Positions 19,601 through 26,951 of a stretch of 64,000 nt of DNA are shown here, in pieces. The stretch is taken from NCBI GenBank assembly GCA_002340355.1, contig DDLX01000015.1, positions 122,563-186,562 on the forward strand, given 5' to 3'. A program made the position numbers and the translations under genes. The DNA comes from Cytophagales bacterium UBA2561. GTDB taxonomy: Bacteria > Bacteroidota > Bacteroidia > Cytophagales > Thermoflexibacteraceae. The notes under the pieces were generated by a model. It had not been told where the DNA came from. It saw only the letters and a program-made list of their open reading frames with translations, and did not search any database. The number at the start of each line of letters is the position of its first letter. The first letter of the stretch is position 1.

Positions 19601-20984
19601 TGAAATTGAAGACAATGAAGGCGATATTCGTCCTGTAGTAATGTCTCGAACGGCTGAAATTCGGATTATTGACCCGAAAACCAAGCAAATGCTAAATTCG
19701 CATCATGCGCCTTATGGTTCATTCATGCACGTTAAGGATGGTCAAAAAGTGGATAAAGGAACATCACTTTGCCATTGGGACCCATATAATGCGGTAATTT
19801 TATCACAATGTAATGGCACAATTGAATTTGAAGCTATTGAAGATGGTATTACTTATCGTGAAGAATATGATGAGCAAACAGGACACCGTGAAAAAGTAAT
19901 TATTGAGACAAAAGACAAAACCAAAAACCCAACAATTGTAGTTCACGGGGATGAAGGACAAGAATTTAGTAGTAATATTCCTGTAGAAGCTCACCTTGCG
20001 ATTGACCATGGAGAGCGTGTAAAAGCAGGGCAAATTATGGTTAAGATTCCACGCCGAACAGGTAAAACACGAGATATTACGGGTGGTTTACCACGAGTAA
20101 CCGAGTTGTTTGAAGCACGGAATCCATCAAATCCTGCGGTAGTTAGTGAGATTGATGGGGTAGTGAGTTATGGTGGTATTAAACGAGGTAATCGTGAAAT
20201 CTTCGTAGAGTCGAAAGACGGTGTGAAGAAAAAATACATGGTTTCGCTCTCAAAACATATTTTGGTTCAGGAAAATGACTTTGTAAAAGCTGGAATGCCG
20301 TTGTCAGATGGTGCGATTACACCAGCCGATATTTTGGCAATTAAAGGACCTACGGCAGTTCAAGAATATTTAGTAAACGAAATTCAGGAAGTATATCGTT
20401 TACAAGGGGTGAAAATCAATGACAAGCATATCGAAATTATTGTTCGACAAATGATGCAGAAAGTTGTCATTATTGATCCAGGGGATACAACTTACTTGCC
20501 TAATCAAATTGTGAATCGTTTCGAAGTCCGAGAAGACAACGATAATATCTTGGATAAGAAAGTTGTAACAGATGAAGGAGATTCACGAAATATGAAGAAA
20601 GGAATGATTATTACGGCTCGACAATTACGAGATGAAAACTCAAGTTTACGCCGTAAAGACCAGAAACTCATTAAAGTACGAGATGCTCAGGCAGCTGTTT
20701 CTCGTCCAACTTTACAAGGAATTACACAAGCCTCATTAGGTACGAAAAGTGTATTCTCAGCAGCATCATTCCAAGAAACAACTAAAGTACTTAGCGAAGC
20801 TTCTATTCGAGGAAAACAAGATGACCTCATAGGCTTGAAAGAAAATGTAATTGTAGGACATTTGATTCCAGCAGGTACAGGACTACGACAACATCAAGAA
20901 CTAAAAGTTTTCTCGAAAGAGGAACAACAAAATTTACAGGAATCGGTACAATCACATCGAAGCCGTAAAGAATTACAGAGTTAA
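16674..20984 (+). CDS. rpoC: DNA-directed RNA polymerase subunit beta-prime
   Basis: The 1436-residue largest RNA polymerase subunit, forming the clamp and the catalytic centre. Start MAFRKNKKFS is chosen because it matches the family N-terminus and lies downstream of a strong promoter. Zinc site 1 is Cys66, Cys68, Cys81 and Cys84; the Mg2+-binding NADFDGDQ lies near residues 472-479; zinc site 2 is formed by the cysteines around LTCETRQGACATCYG. Length fits Bacteroidota rpoC. In most bacteria rpoC follows rpoB directly. Here the upstream gene is an unrelated minus-strand phosphatase, so rpoC stands alone with its own promoter and terminator. Confidence 0.99.
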   Translation: MAFRKNKKFSNDFTSITISLASPESILESSFGEVTQPETINYRTYKPEMGGLFCERIFGPVKDWECHCGKYKRIRYKGIICDRCGVEVTEKKVRRERMGHIQLVIPVAHIWYFRSLPNKIGYLLGLPTKKLDQIIYYERYVVIQPGVKADDGIAYLDFLTEDEYLDILDKLPRENQQLDDDNPDKFIAKMGAEGLEMLLTRIELDQLSYDLRHAAAHDTSQQRKAEALKRLKVVEAFREARTRIENRPEWMIIKMVPVIPPELRPLVPLDGGRFATSDLNDLYRRVIIRNNRLKRLIDIKAPEVILRNEKRMLQEAVDSLFDNSRKVNAVRADGNRALKSLSDMLKGKQGRFRQNLLGKRVDYSGRSVIVVGPELQLHECGLPKNMAAELYKPFVIRKLIERGIVKTVKSAKKIVDKKSPVVWDILENVLKGHPVLLNRAPTLHRLGIQAFQPKLIEGKAIQLHPLVCTAFNADFDGDQMAVHVPLGNEAVLEASLLMLASHNILNPANGKPIAVPSQDMVLGLYYLSKERKPTADYPVPGTGMRFYSAEEVIIAINEGRLHKNAGIKVRVTVRDNETGEFEEKLIDTVAGRVLVNQFVPEEVGYVNEELSKKALQKIIAHVCKIVGMQRTAKFLDDIKYLGFQTAYKGGLSIGLDDIQIPDDKEKLILEAKEEVDGVWQNYYMGLITDNERYNQVIDIWTRVNNGLTSTLMQELADNQGGFNSVYMMMHSGARGSREQIRQLGGMRGLMAKPQKNLQGSVGEIIENPILSNFKEGLDVIEYFISTHGARKGLADTALKTADAGYLTRRLVDVAQDVVINEYDCGTLRGVVMEALKDQDDIIESLFDRILGRSSVHDVYDPINEELIVEAGAEITEEVAKRIEETSIEQVEVRSVLTCETRQGACATCYGRNLSTGKAVHVGESVGVIAAQSIGEPGTQLTLRTFHVGGTASNIAVDATLYTKFAGVIQFEDMKSVEIEDNEGDIRPVVMSRTAEIRIIDPKTKQMLNSHHAPYGSFMHVKDGQKVDKGTSLCHWDPYNAVILSQCNGTIEFEAIEDGITYREEYDEQTGHREKVIIETKDKTKNPTIVVHGDEGQEFSSNIPVEAHLAIDHGERVKAGQIMVKIPRRTGKTRDITGGLPRVTELFEARNPSNPAVVSEIDGVVSYGGIKRGNREIFVESKDGVKKKYMVSLSKHILVQENDFVKAGMPLSDGAITPADILAIKGPTAVQEYLVNEIQEVYRLQGVKINDKHIEIIVRQMMQKVVIIDPGDTTYLPNQIVNRFEVREDNDNILDKKVVTDEGDSRNMKKGMIITARQLRDENSSLRRKDQKLIKVRDAQAAVSRPTLQGITQASLGTKSVFSAASFQETTKVLSEASIRGKQDDLIGLKENVIVGHLIPAGTGLRQHQELKVFSKEEQQNLQESVQSHRSRKELQS

Positions 20985-21010
20985 AATTAAAGGTTAATAT
21001 AAAGTCAAAT

Positions 21011-21045
21011 AGTCATGGTGTAATCTCATACCATGACTTTTTTTT
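21011..21045 (+). terminator. Rho-independent terminator of rpoC
   Basis: A 9 bp stem, AGTCATGGT (21011-21019) with ACCATGACT (21030-21038), followed by a run of eight T. Confidence 0.92.
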
Positions 21046-21066
21046 GCAAAAAAATGAAGATAAGAA

Positions 21067-21098
21067 TTGGGAAAAATAAATAGAACTTTTTACCTTTG
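21067..21098 (+). promoter_or_regulatory. tRNA-Pro promoter
   Basis: TTG at 21067-21069, a 21 bp spacer and TACCTTTG at 21091-21098 match the Bacteroidota consensus. The element ends 10 nt before the mature tRNA. Confidence 0.75.
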
Positions 21099-21108
21099 CA
21101 CCTCAGTT

Positions 21109-21182
21109 CGGGATATGGCGCAGTCCGGTAGCGTACTTGTATGGGGTACAAGGGGTCGCAGGTTCGAATCCTGCTATCCCGA
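21109..21182 (+). tRNA. tRNA-Pro (anticodon GGG)
   Basis: A complete 74-nt cloverleaf: acceptor stem CGGGATA/TATCCCG with discriminator A, a D arm with GG, a perfect anticodon stem CTTGT/ACAAG, anticodon GGG at 21143-21145 after T33, and a T arm with GGTTCGAATCC. The 3-prime CCA is not encoded. It reads CCC and CCU codons. Confidence 0.97.
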
Positions 21183-21409
21183 CAATTTATAAGATACACT
21201 TCATGCTTTAGGTATAATAATTCCTGTTTTTATTAGCACAAATGCTGAAATCAAAAAAACTTCCTCCCATCTTCCAATTCTTCACCTTACTTTCCAGAAA
21301 ATAAATACTAAAACTCCTAAAATATACAATAGCTCGTAATTTTTGTGTAATTATCCAAAAACCTTAAGCTCTTAAAGATATAAAATATTGATTTTCAGTA
21401 TATTGATAT

Positions 21410-21513
21410 ATTTCTATAACGTAGGATTTGCAAACCTTACTTTCCAGAAACAATTGATTATCAATAGATTGTAATTTTAGAAAATTATATTAATAAAATT
21501 CACGAACTATTGA
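21410..21513. repeat. Dispersed palindromic repeat, long copy 1
   Basis: A 42 bp imperfect palindrome centred on TTTGCAAAC (21410-21451) is followed by an AT-rich tail with TTGATTATCAATAGATTG and ending ACGAACTATTGA. The same order and tail occur at 26836-26941 in the same orientation. Confidence 0.75.
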
Positions 21514-21532
21514 TAATATAAGGAGATCAGAT

Positions 21533-21574
21533 TTTATACTAAAGTTAGATTTGCAAACTCTAGATTATGGAAAT
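21533..21574. repeat. Dispersed palindromic repeat, diverged copy
   Basis: The right arm CAAACTCTAGATTATGGAAA matches the family; the left arm is eroded and there is no matching tail. Confidence 0.5.
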
Positions 21575-21686
21575 TTTTATAAAAACTTGATAATCATTTT
21601 TTTAGTTAAAATTTAAACAACCTCTTAAGTGCCAAAACTTAGCTCTAAATCTGTTATGTTAGGCTTTAAAAGTCTAACTGGAAATA

Positions 21687-22589
21687 TTAAATTTCTAGAG
21701 ATCTTCTAATATCTTCGATTTCGATAATAGACAAGTTTGTGATATCAGCAATATCTGCCACTGAATAACCTTTCTGAAGACTTTTTCGAGCCATTTTAAT
21801 GGCTTTGGCTCTCTCGCCTTCCTGTTTTCCTTGTTCTAATCCCTGTTGTAACCCTTCTTGTAGTCCTTGTTGATGGGCTTCCTTCTCAGTCGTAGCGATA
21901 GTATTGTAATAGTCTCGATATTCTTTCAAGCTTGCTTCGTATCGTTGGCGAGTTTCTGGGGCATAATTTGTGATTTCCGCCAAGTTGAATACTTTCTGAA
22001 ATAAAAACCGTTGTAAACGCTCTGGAATTTCGTCTAATTCCGAGATATTCTTTAATAAGTAGAGCCATTTATCATAGTTGTTCTCTAATTCGTCCTCTGT
22101 CTTATTGAATTTGGGCATTTCTAAATAAATAAAACGTAACTTATCCGTGAATTGCCTCTCATTTTCAGTATCATACAAAATAATATCTGATTTGACATGC
22201 TCATGTCCCATCCCCGAAAACTCAAAATCCAGAATGGCAATCGTATAAACTGACTGCCAATTATAATCCCATTTCCCTCGTTTGGACTGCGCTTGAATGG
22301 CTCGGCTGGCATAAAAAATACTACGTTCCTTGAAAAACTCTTGTTTGGCACGTTGCAGTTCGACAATGAATTGTTCTCCTTTGTCATTTTCACAATACAA
22401 ATCAAAAATCGCTTTTCTTTCCATTATATTTCCTCCCAAAAGTTCACTATTCAAAAATTTGAGATCAATAATCTGTTGTTTATCCGCCAAAAGTGTATTC
22501 AGAAAATCCAATAAAATATCCTTATTTTCTTCTGAACCAAAGATCTTTTTGAATCCAAAATCAGTAAATAAATTGATGTATCTGCCCAT
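21687..22589 (-). CDS. Rpn family PD-(D/E)xK nuclease (recombination-promoting nuclease / transposase-like)
   Basis: A 300-residue protein of the PDDEXK-family transposase/Rpn group. The N-terminus (MGRYINLFTDFGFKKIFG, then NKDILLDFLNTLL) is the family hallmark. The nuclease core has IFDLYCENDKGEQFIVELQ: an Asp in FDLYC and the ExQ end of VELQ match the family catalytic strand. The tail has Gln/Gly/Glu-rich repeats (QQGLQEGLQQGLEQGKQEG) and a short helical ending, also typical. Its start is 32 nt after the methyltransferase stop, so it can be co-transcribed with the restriction-like genes. Rpn proteins are widespread and many are mobile or genome-damaging, so the association may be accidental. 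Confidence 0.9.
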   Translation of the reverse strand: MGRYINLFTDFGFKKIFGSEENKDILLDFLNTLLADKQQIIDLKFLNSELLGGNIMERKAIFDLYCENDKGEQFIVELQRAKQEFFKERSIFYASRAIQAQSKRGKWDYNWQSVYTIAILDFEFSGMGHEHVKSDIILYDTENERQFTDKLRFIYLEMPKFNKTEDELENNYDKWLYLLKNISELDEIPERLQRFLFQKVFNLAEITNYAPETRQRYEASLKEYRDYYNTIATTEKEAHQQGLQEGLQQGLEQGKQEGERAKAIKMARKSLQKGYSVADIADITNLSIIEIEDIRRSLEI

Positions 22590-22621
22590 ATCCTTATCTT
22601 TTTGAGATTTACGCCAAAACC

Positions 22622-25600
22622 TTATTGTATATTTTTGCCTAAGATTATCTGTACTTCAGGAATCTTAACGAGATCATGTAAACTTTTACGGAGCGGGTGT
22701 TGAGTTGCATGGTATTTCTGATAGATCTGACGAACAAAAGCCAAAACTACCTTTTCATTATCTGAGGCTAAAATAGGTGGAATTTCTGCTAAATAGGCCA
22801 AAATTCTGTTTTCTGCCTGATGGAAACTTTCCGAAAAATACAATTCATATACGCCCCCGTCTAATATTTGCTCAAAATAATCGCTCATCGCTTGGTCGGT
22901 CGCAGCTACTAACAAATTAGGATGCTCCTTGAGCCATAAAATATAATCGACCAATATCTCAAACGGTTTTTGTGCTGTTTTCGAAATTTGAGGAATAGGA
23001 ATTTGTTCTACGTATTGTTTGGTATAGCGTTTTCGCCCACCCGCAATTTTGGCAGTAATCTGAGAAAAATAAAAATCGGCTACTTTAGAATTTAAGAGTG
23101 CTAATAAATATTTTAGATTTTTACCCGATAAAAAATAGGCTGAATTGGTCAGATACATTCCTGAGTCGTCATACGCATAATTTGCCTTATCCGAAATTTC
23201 TATCCATACGATTTTTGGTTTTTCATAGTTTTGCCAAAAATCTGCGCCATATCTTTGCAAGGCATACCACTCATACCTAATTCCTGTTTCTGCTTTGTTC
23301 CTATTACTTAATGGCTCTTTGTAGGTCAAAAAATAGTTATAAACAACAGGATATAATTTTTGAAAGTCTTTTTCAGCTTCGTGAGAACTTCCCGTAATTG
23401 AGGGATTATTATGTAGAGGAAAATGCCAAGGAATAAATAAAGTATACCAATTTTTATATTGATAATTCCATCGTTTAATATCCTTTCCTCTTAATAAAGG
23501 TTTTATGACTTCTTTAGACTTTGAGTCTTTGGCAATGAGTTGATTTTTAATATCTTTGGTAATATGAAAGGCTTTATTATAACCTGTTTTGATTCCAGCA
23601 TAAAATTGAATGCCTTTCCAGTTTTTAAGAATTGTTCCTTTCTCCTCAATTTGTAGATTTACTTTTTGCGTCAACTTATCAGTGACGTTCCAAGTTTGCT
23701 CCCCTAATTGATTTAAAGTAAATGAATTGGTTTCAAAATAAGTTCTGAGCGGTTCTGTGGGTAATTTTTCACCTTTAAGGGCGCAAGCTTGCAATTGCTC
23801 TTGATTATCAAAGTTTTGAGAGACTAAAATATTGACGAATACAGTGGCATTTTCAAAAATTTTTACTTTTGCGAAATCTAATAAAATTAATGGGTTTGTT
23901 TTTTGGGCAAAATATTTTCGGGTATTTTTTCCATAATTGGCGTGCATCCACTGTCGGGAAGTAATGTAACATAAAATTCCTTTTTGCTTCAATAGTTGAT
24001 TTCCTTTTTCATAAAATAATGAATAAATATCCCCTGTATTGGCAAATGTTTGGAATTTTTGCGCTTTTAAGGTTTTCTTTGACTCCATCTTGGCAATACT
24101 AATATAAGGCGGATTTCCGATAACTAAATCAAAGCCTTTTTCGATCCCAAACATCCACTTGGAATCATACCAATCGGCGGTGGCATTTTGGTCAAAAATA
24201 TCAAATTGGGCAATTTTTTGTGCATTTTCATTATCCCAGCCATCTTTTCGGAGGAGCCTCTGGAGGGTTTGGCGGTCTTTCTGAGCGTATTTCTGTAGCC
24301 TTAGTTTTTCTCCTTTGTCTTTAATAGTAAAATGAGTGGCGCGGTCAAGTTCCATCTTCTTGCGTAATGCTTCAATCTCCAAATTTTGGATTGCCATTTG
24401 GTTTTGTTGTTTCAATCCAATCAGCGTATTGGCTGTAATGAATTTGGTTTCGAGATTAGGTAAAGGTTGGATATGTTCATTTTTCTGCTCAATGACCAAA
24501 GAGAGGAAAAAGCGTAATTTAGAAATCTGAATTGCAATGGATTGGATATCAACGCCATAAATACAATTTTGAATTAGGTATAATTTTTTTCCATAGTCGA
24601 TTTCGTGTTTTTCGGGGCTAAAATTGGCTTCAATCTCTTGGATATTTTGCTGATGCTGCCTAAGTAGCTCTTCTTCTCGTTGGTTTAGACTGGTTCGGTT
24701 TTCTTCTCGAAGTTCCTCAAAAGTAATTTGTTCAATCACCGCTTTATTTTTCTTGATTTCGGCGAGTTTATTTTTCAGTTCGGTATCTAGTTGTTTTCGC
24801 AATTGTTGGATGAGGCGTTCTTTTTCTTGGTCTTGTTGCGAAAGAATCACCTTTTTGGAATATTGATTATCCGAATCCAATTTTTGGAGTACGGAAAGCA
24901 GTTTGAGTAAAACACCCATCGGAAAAGCACCCGAACCACAAGCAGGGTCAATGACTTTGAGTTCATAAATAGCCTGTACGAGGAATTGCGTTTCTTGGGG
25001 TTTATCCTCGAATGGATTCCTTGTTTGTTGAATATCAAGCAATTTCCTTAGATCAGCTTCTGTTTTTTGGCTCTCCTTTTTGGACTTGGCAAAGTCTATA
25101 ATTTTGGTTTTCAGATAGTTGATCAAACTTTCTTCGACCATATAATCCACAATTTCACGAGGCGTGTAAAATGACCCCGTAGATTTACGGGCGGTTGTTG
25201 CGGTTTCAGGATTATAGTAAGCTAATAAGTTTTCGAATACTTGTCCCAAGAGTTCGGGATCAAGTGCAACATCCTGATTAATAGGGGTATTTTCCTCAAT
25301 CGTAAATTTATAATCATTCAGAATCTGGATAAGTCCTCGTACGTGGTACTTTTGTTTTTTTACGCCATAGATTTTTTGTAATTTATCAGAAAAGGAATTA
25401 ATATCGGTCGCAAAAAACAGAAAATCAGGAACTTGAGCTTGATATTTTGGTCTTCGCGTAAAGCCATCATAATACGCTTTTCCTCTATCTAGACAGTCAA
25501 ATAATCCGCCATTCAAAAAGGGAACGGTATCAAACCATTGGATAATCTTTTGGGTATCTTTATCTCGGAATAAGTTTTCGTATCGATACAACGACTTGAC

Positions 25601-26713
25601 ATCGTTATCTTTTGCTCGATTCCTATAAAAGCCCTTATCTTCGGCAAATTTTCGTTCGATTTTTTTCCCATCATTATCGGTTTTGGGCTGATTTAAGGTA
25701 GCAAAAAAGAGATTTTGGAGAATAGCCTTATAATACGTAGTTGCATTTTTAGGATTGGCAAATAATCCTTCATTTGGCTGGGGTTCAAAATTTTGCAAGA
25801 TTTTTTTAAGCCCTTTTTCATCAAAAAAATAGGAGGGAACAAGCCCTTTTTCTTTGATGAACCAAACAAACATAAACCGAGTTAGGAGTCGAATCACTGC
25901 AATTTGATTGGTTTGCTCTTGGGTTTTATCCTCTACGATAGGAAACTTAGTAAAGTGAACGGCACAAAAAAACCAATTCGAAATTTCTTGATAAAACTTT
26001 TTATTTAAGAGATTCAAATCGAAAACATTACGCCATTGTGTATAGAGGTCTTCGAAGGAAGTGAGTTTTTTGCCATGTTTATCGGCACGCATATCATCAA
26101 TGATTTGGAGATGTCCCCGATGTGGATTTTGTACATCAATATCCCGAATCATGGATACTTTTTGAATTACTTCTCCCTCATATTGCGATTTTTTCTGGCG
26201 GTCTTTACGCAGTGCCGTAGTAACGGAAATAAATGTTCTCTGAGAATTGTCGAAGGTTGTTTTTGGATATCGAAAAACCAAAATGGCGGGAGTTTGCTCA
26301 TAATTTCGGTTAAACATCCGAGTCAGAGCAATTAAATCAGCTTTTTTGGGTTCAAATGGCAGTTCGAGCGAAAAGACCAATAGCCCACTGGCATACTTTT
26401 TTTGAGCTAAGGTTTCCAGATTAAAAGCCTCTTTTGAGCGATGATTCAAGCTATCAGTAGTTAGAAATCCTACCAAATTAGCTGTAATACTATGATTAGC
26501 TAATAGTTTACGATGAGTTCGGTCAATAAACGCTGTTTCATCCAATGTAAAGAGCAAAAACGGAAGGTCAAAATTTTCTTCTTCACTGAATAAACTAAAT
26601 CCTAAAACCTCAAATAGTTTTTGAGAGGCATGAAATAAAGCAAATTCCTTTGTTTCTTGAAATGCAGATAAAGCATTTTTAATTTCCTGATAATCTTGTT
26701 GTTGACTCTCCAT
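22622..26713 (-). CDS. Eco57I-class adenine-specific DNA methyltransferase (type II/IIG-like)
   Basis: A 1363-residue protein when started at MESQQQDYQ; a longer frame begins inside a palindromic repeat with TTG and is unlikely. The N-terminal 550 residues are helical and not clearly assignable. Methyltransferase motif I, DPACGSGAFPMG, is near residue 591 and the catalytic NPPY near 868, separated by an unusually long, coiled-coil-rich insertion. The C-terminal third (residues about 1000-1300, with LLRGKDIKRW and GGRKRYTKQYVEQIPIP) resembles a target-recognition domain. It is expected to methylate adenine N6. No obvious PD-(D/E)xK nuclease motif is seen, so cleavage may come from the adjacent PLD-helicase. 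The neighbour order supports a restriction-modification-type system. Confidence 0.88.
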   Translation of the reverse strand: MESQQQDYQEIKNALSAFQETKEFALFHASQKLFEVLGFSLFSEEENFDLPFLLFTLDETAFIDRTHRKLLANHSITANLVGFLTTDSLNHRSKEAFNLETLAQKKYASGLLVFSLELPFEPKKADLIALTRMFNRNYEQTPAILVFRYPKTTFDNSQRTFISVTTALRKDRQKKSQYEGEVIQKVSMIRDIDVQNPHRGHLQIIDDMRADKHGKKLTSFEDLYTQWRNVFDLNLLNKKFYQEISNWFFCAVHFTKFPIVEDKTQEQTNQIAVIRLLTRFMFVWFIKEKGLVPSYFFDEKGLKKILQNFEPQPNEGLFANPKNATTYYKAILQNLFFATLNQPKTDNDGKKIERKFAEDKGFYRNRAKDNDVKSLYRYENLFRDKDTQKIIQWFDTVPFLNGGLFDCLDRGKAYYDGFTRRPKYQAQVPDFLFFATDINSFSDKLQKIYGVKKQKYHVRGLIQILNDYKFTIEENTPINQDVALDPELLGQVFENLLAYYNPETATTARKSTGSFYTPREIVDYMVEESLINYLKTKIIDFAKSKKESQKTEADLRKLLDIQQTRNPFEDKPQETQFLVQAIYELKVIDPACGSGAFPMGVLLKLLSVLQKLDSDNQYSKKVILSQQDQEKERLIQQLRKQLDTELKNKLAEIKKNKAVIEQITFEELREENRTSLNQREEELLRQHQQNIQEIEANFSPEKHEIDYGKKLYLIQNCIYGVDIQSIAIQISKLRFFLSLVIEQKNEHIQPLPNLETKFITANTLIGLKQQNQMAIQNLEIEALRKKMELDRATHFTIKDKGEKLRLQKYAQKDRQTLQRLLRKDGWDNENAQKIAQFDIFDQNATADWYDSKWMFGIEKGFDLVIGNPPYISIAKMESKKTLKAQKFQTFANTGDIYSLFYEKGNQLLKQKGILCYITSRQWMHANYGKNTRKYFAQKTNPLILLDFAKVKIFENATVFVNILVSQNFDNQEQLQACALKGEKLPTEPLRTYFETNSFTLNQLGEQTWNVTDKLTQKVNLQIEEKGTILKNWKGIQFYAGIKTGYNKAFHITKDIKNQLIAKDSKSKEVIKPLLRGKDIKRWNYQYKNWYTLFIPWHFPLHNNPSITGSSHEAEKDFQKLYPVVYNYFLTYKEPLSNRNKAETGIRYEWYALQRYGADFWQNYEKPKIVWIEISDKANYAYDDSGMYLTNSAYFLSGKNLKYLLALLNSKVADFYFSQITAKIAGGRKRYTKQYVEQIPIPQISKTAQKPFEILVDYILWLKEHPNLLVAATDQAMSDYFEQILDGGVYELYFSESFHQAENRILAYLAEIPPILASDNEKVVLAFVRQIYQKYHATQHPLRKSLHDLVKIPEVQIILGKNIQ

Positions 26714-26772
26714 ATTTTGTAGGTGATGCTTTTTATTACGTTTAAGATTACAATAGTTGGTAAGTTTTCTCC

Positions 26773-26805
26773 AACTCTCCAAAAGTTTTAAACTCTTGGA
26801 GAGTT
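26773..26805. repeat. Palindrome with AACTCTCC arms
   Basis: A 33 bp near-perfect palindrome with arms AACTCTCCAAAAGTTT and AAACTCTTGGAGAGTT. The core GAGTTTTAAACTC-type sequence is shared with 6216-6247, and the outer arm with 7175-7207. It lies in the gap between the helicase and methyltransferase genes. Confidence 0.7.
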
Positions 26806-26835
26806 AAAATTTTGATTTACAGCAAATTAATATTT

Positions 26836-26941
26836 ATTTCCACAGTGTAGGATTTGCAAACCCTACGCTATGGAAATACTTGACTATCAATAAATTGTAA
26901 TTTTAAAAAATCATATTAACAAAAAATTTACGAACTATTGA
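26836..26941. repeat. Dispersed palindromic repeat, long copy 2
   Basis: A 42 bp palindrome (26836-26877; 18 of 21 arm positions complementary) centred on TTTGCAAAC, then the tail with TATCAATAAATTGTAATTTT and ACGAACTATTGA. It is a direct repeat of 21410-21513, 5.4 kb away. Confidence 0.78.
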
Positions 26942-26951
26942 GATTAGTGAT

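Larger units (their letters stand above)
21183..21686. other. Intergenic region filled with dispersed repeats
   Basis: 504 bp between tRNA-Pro and the Rpn nuclease gene. It has no reading frame. It holds two copies of the TTTGCAAAC-centred palindrome (21410 and 21533) and the sequence TTTAAACAACCTCTTA at 21613-21628, which matches the right end of the repeat at 47501-47592. Confidence 0.65.

Noticed and set aside
21183..21686. CRISPR array
   Set aside because: The repeats here are palindromic, few and unequally spaced; there are no regular spacers and no cas genes in the window.
26714..26782. N-terminal extension of the methyltransferase
   Set aside because: It starts with TTG within a palindromic repeat; the ATG at 26713 gives a more plausible N-terminus.
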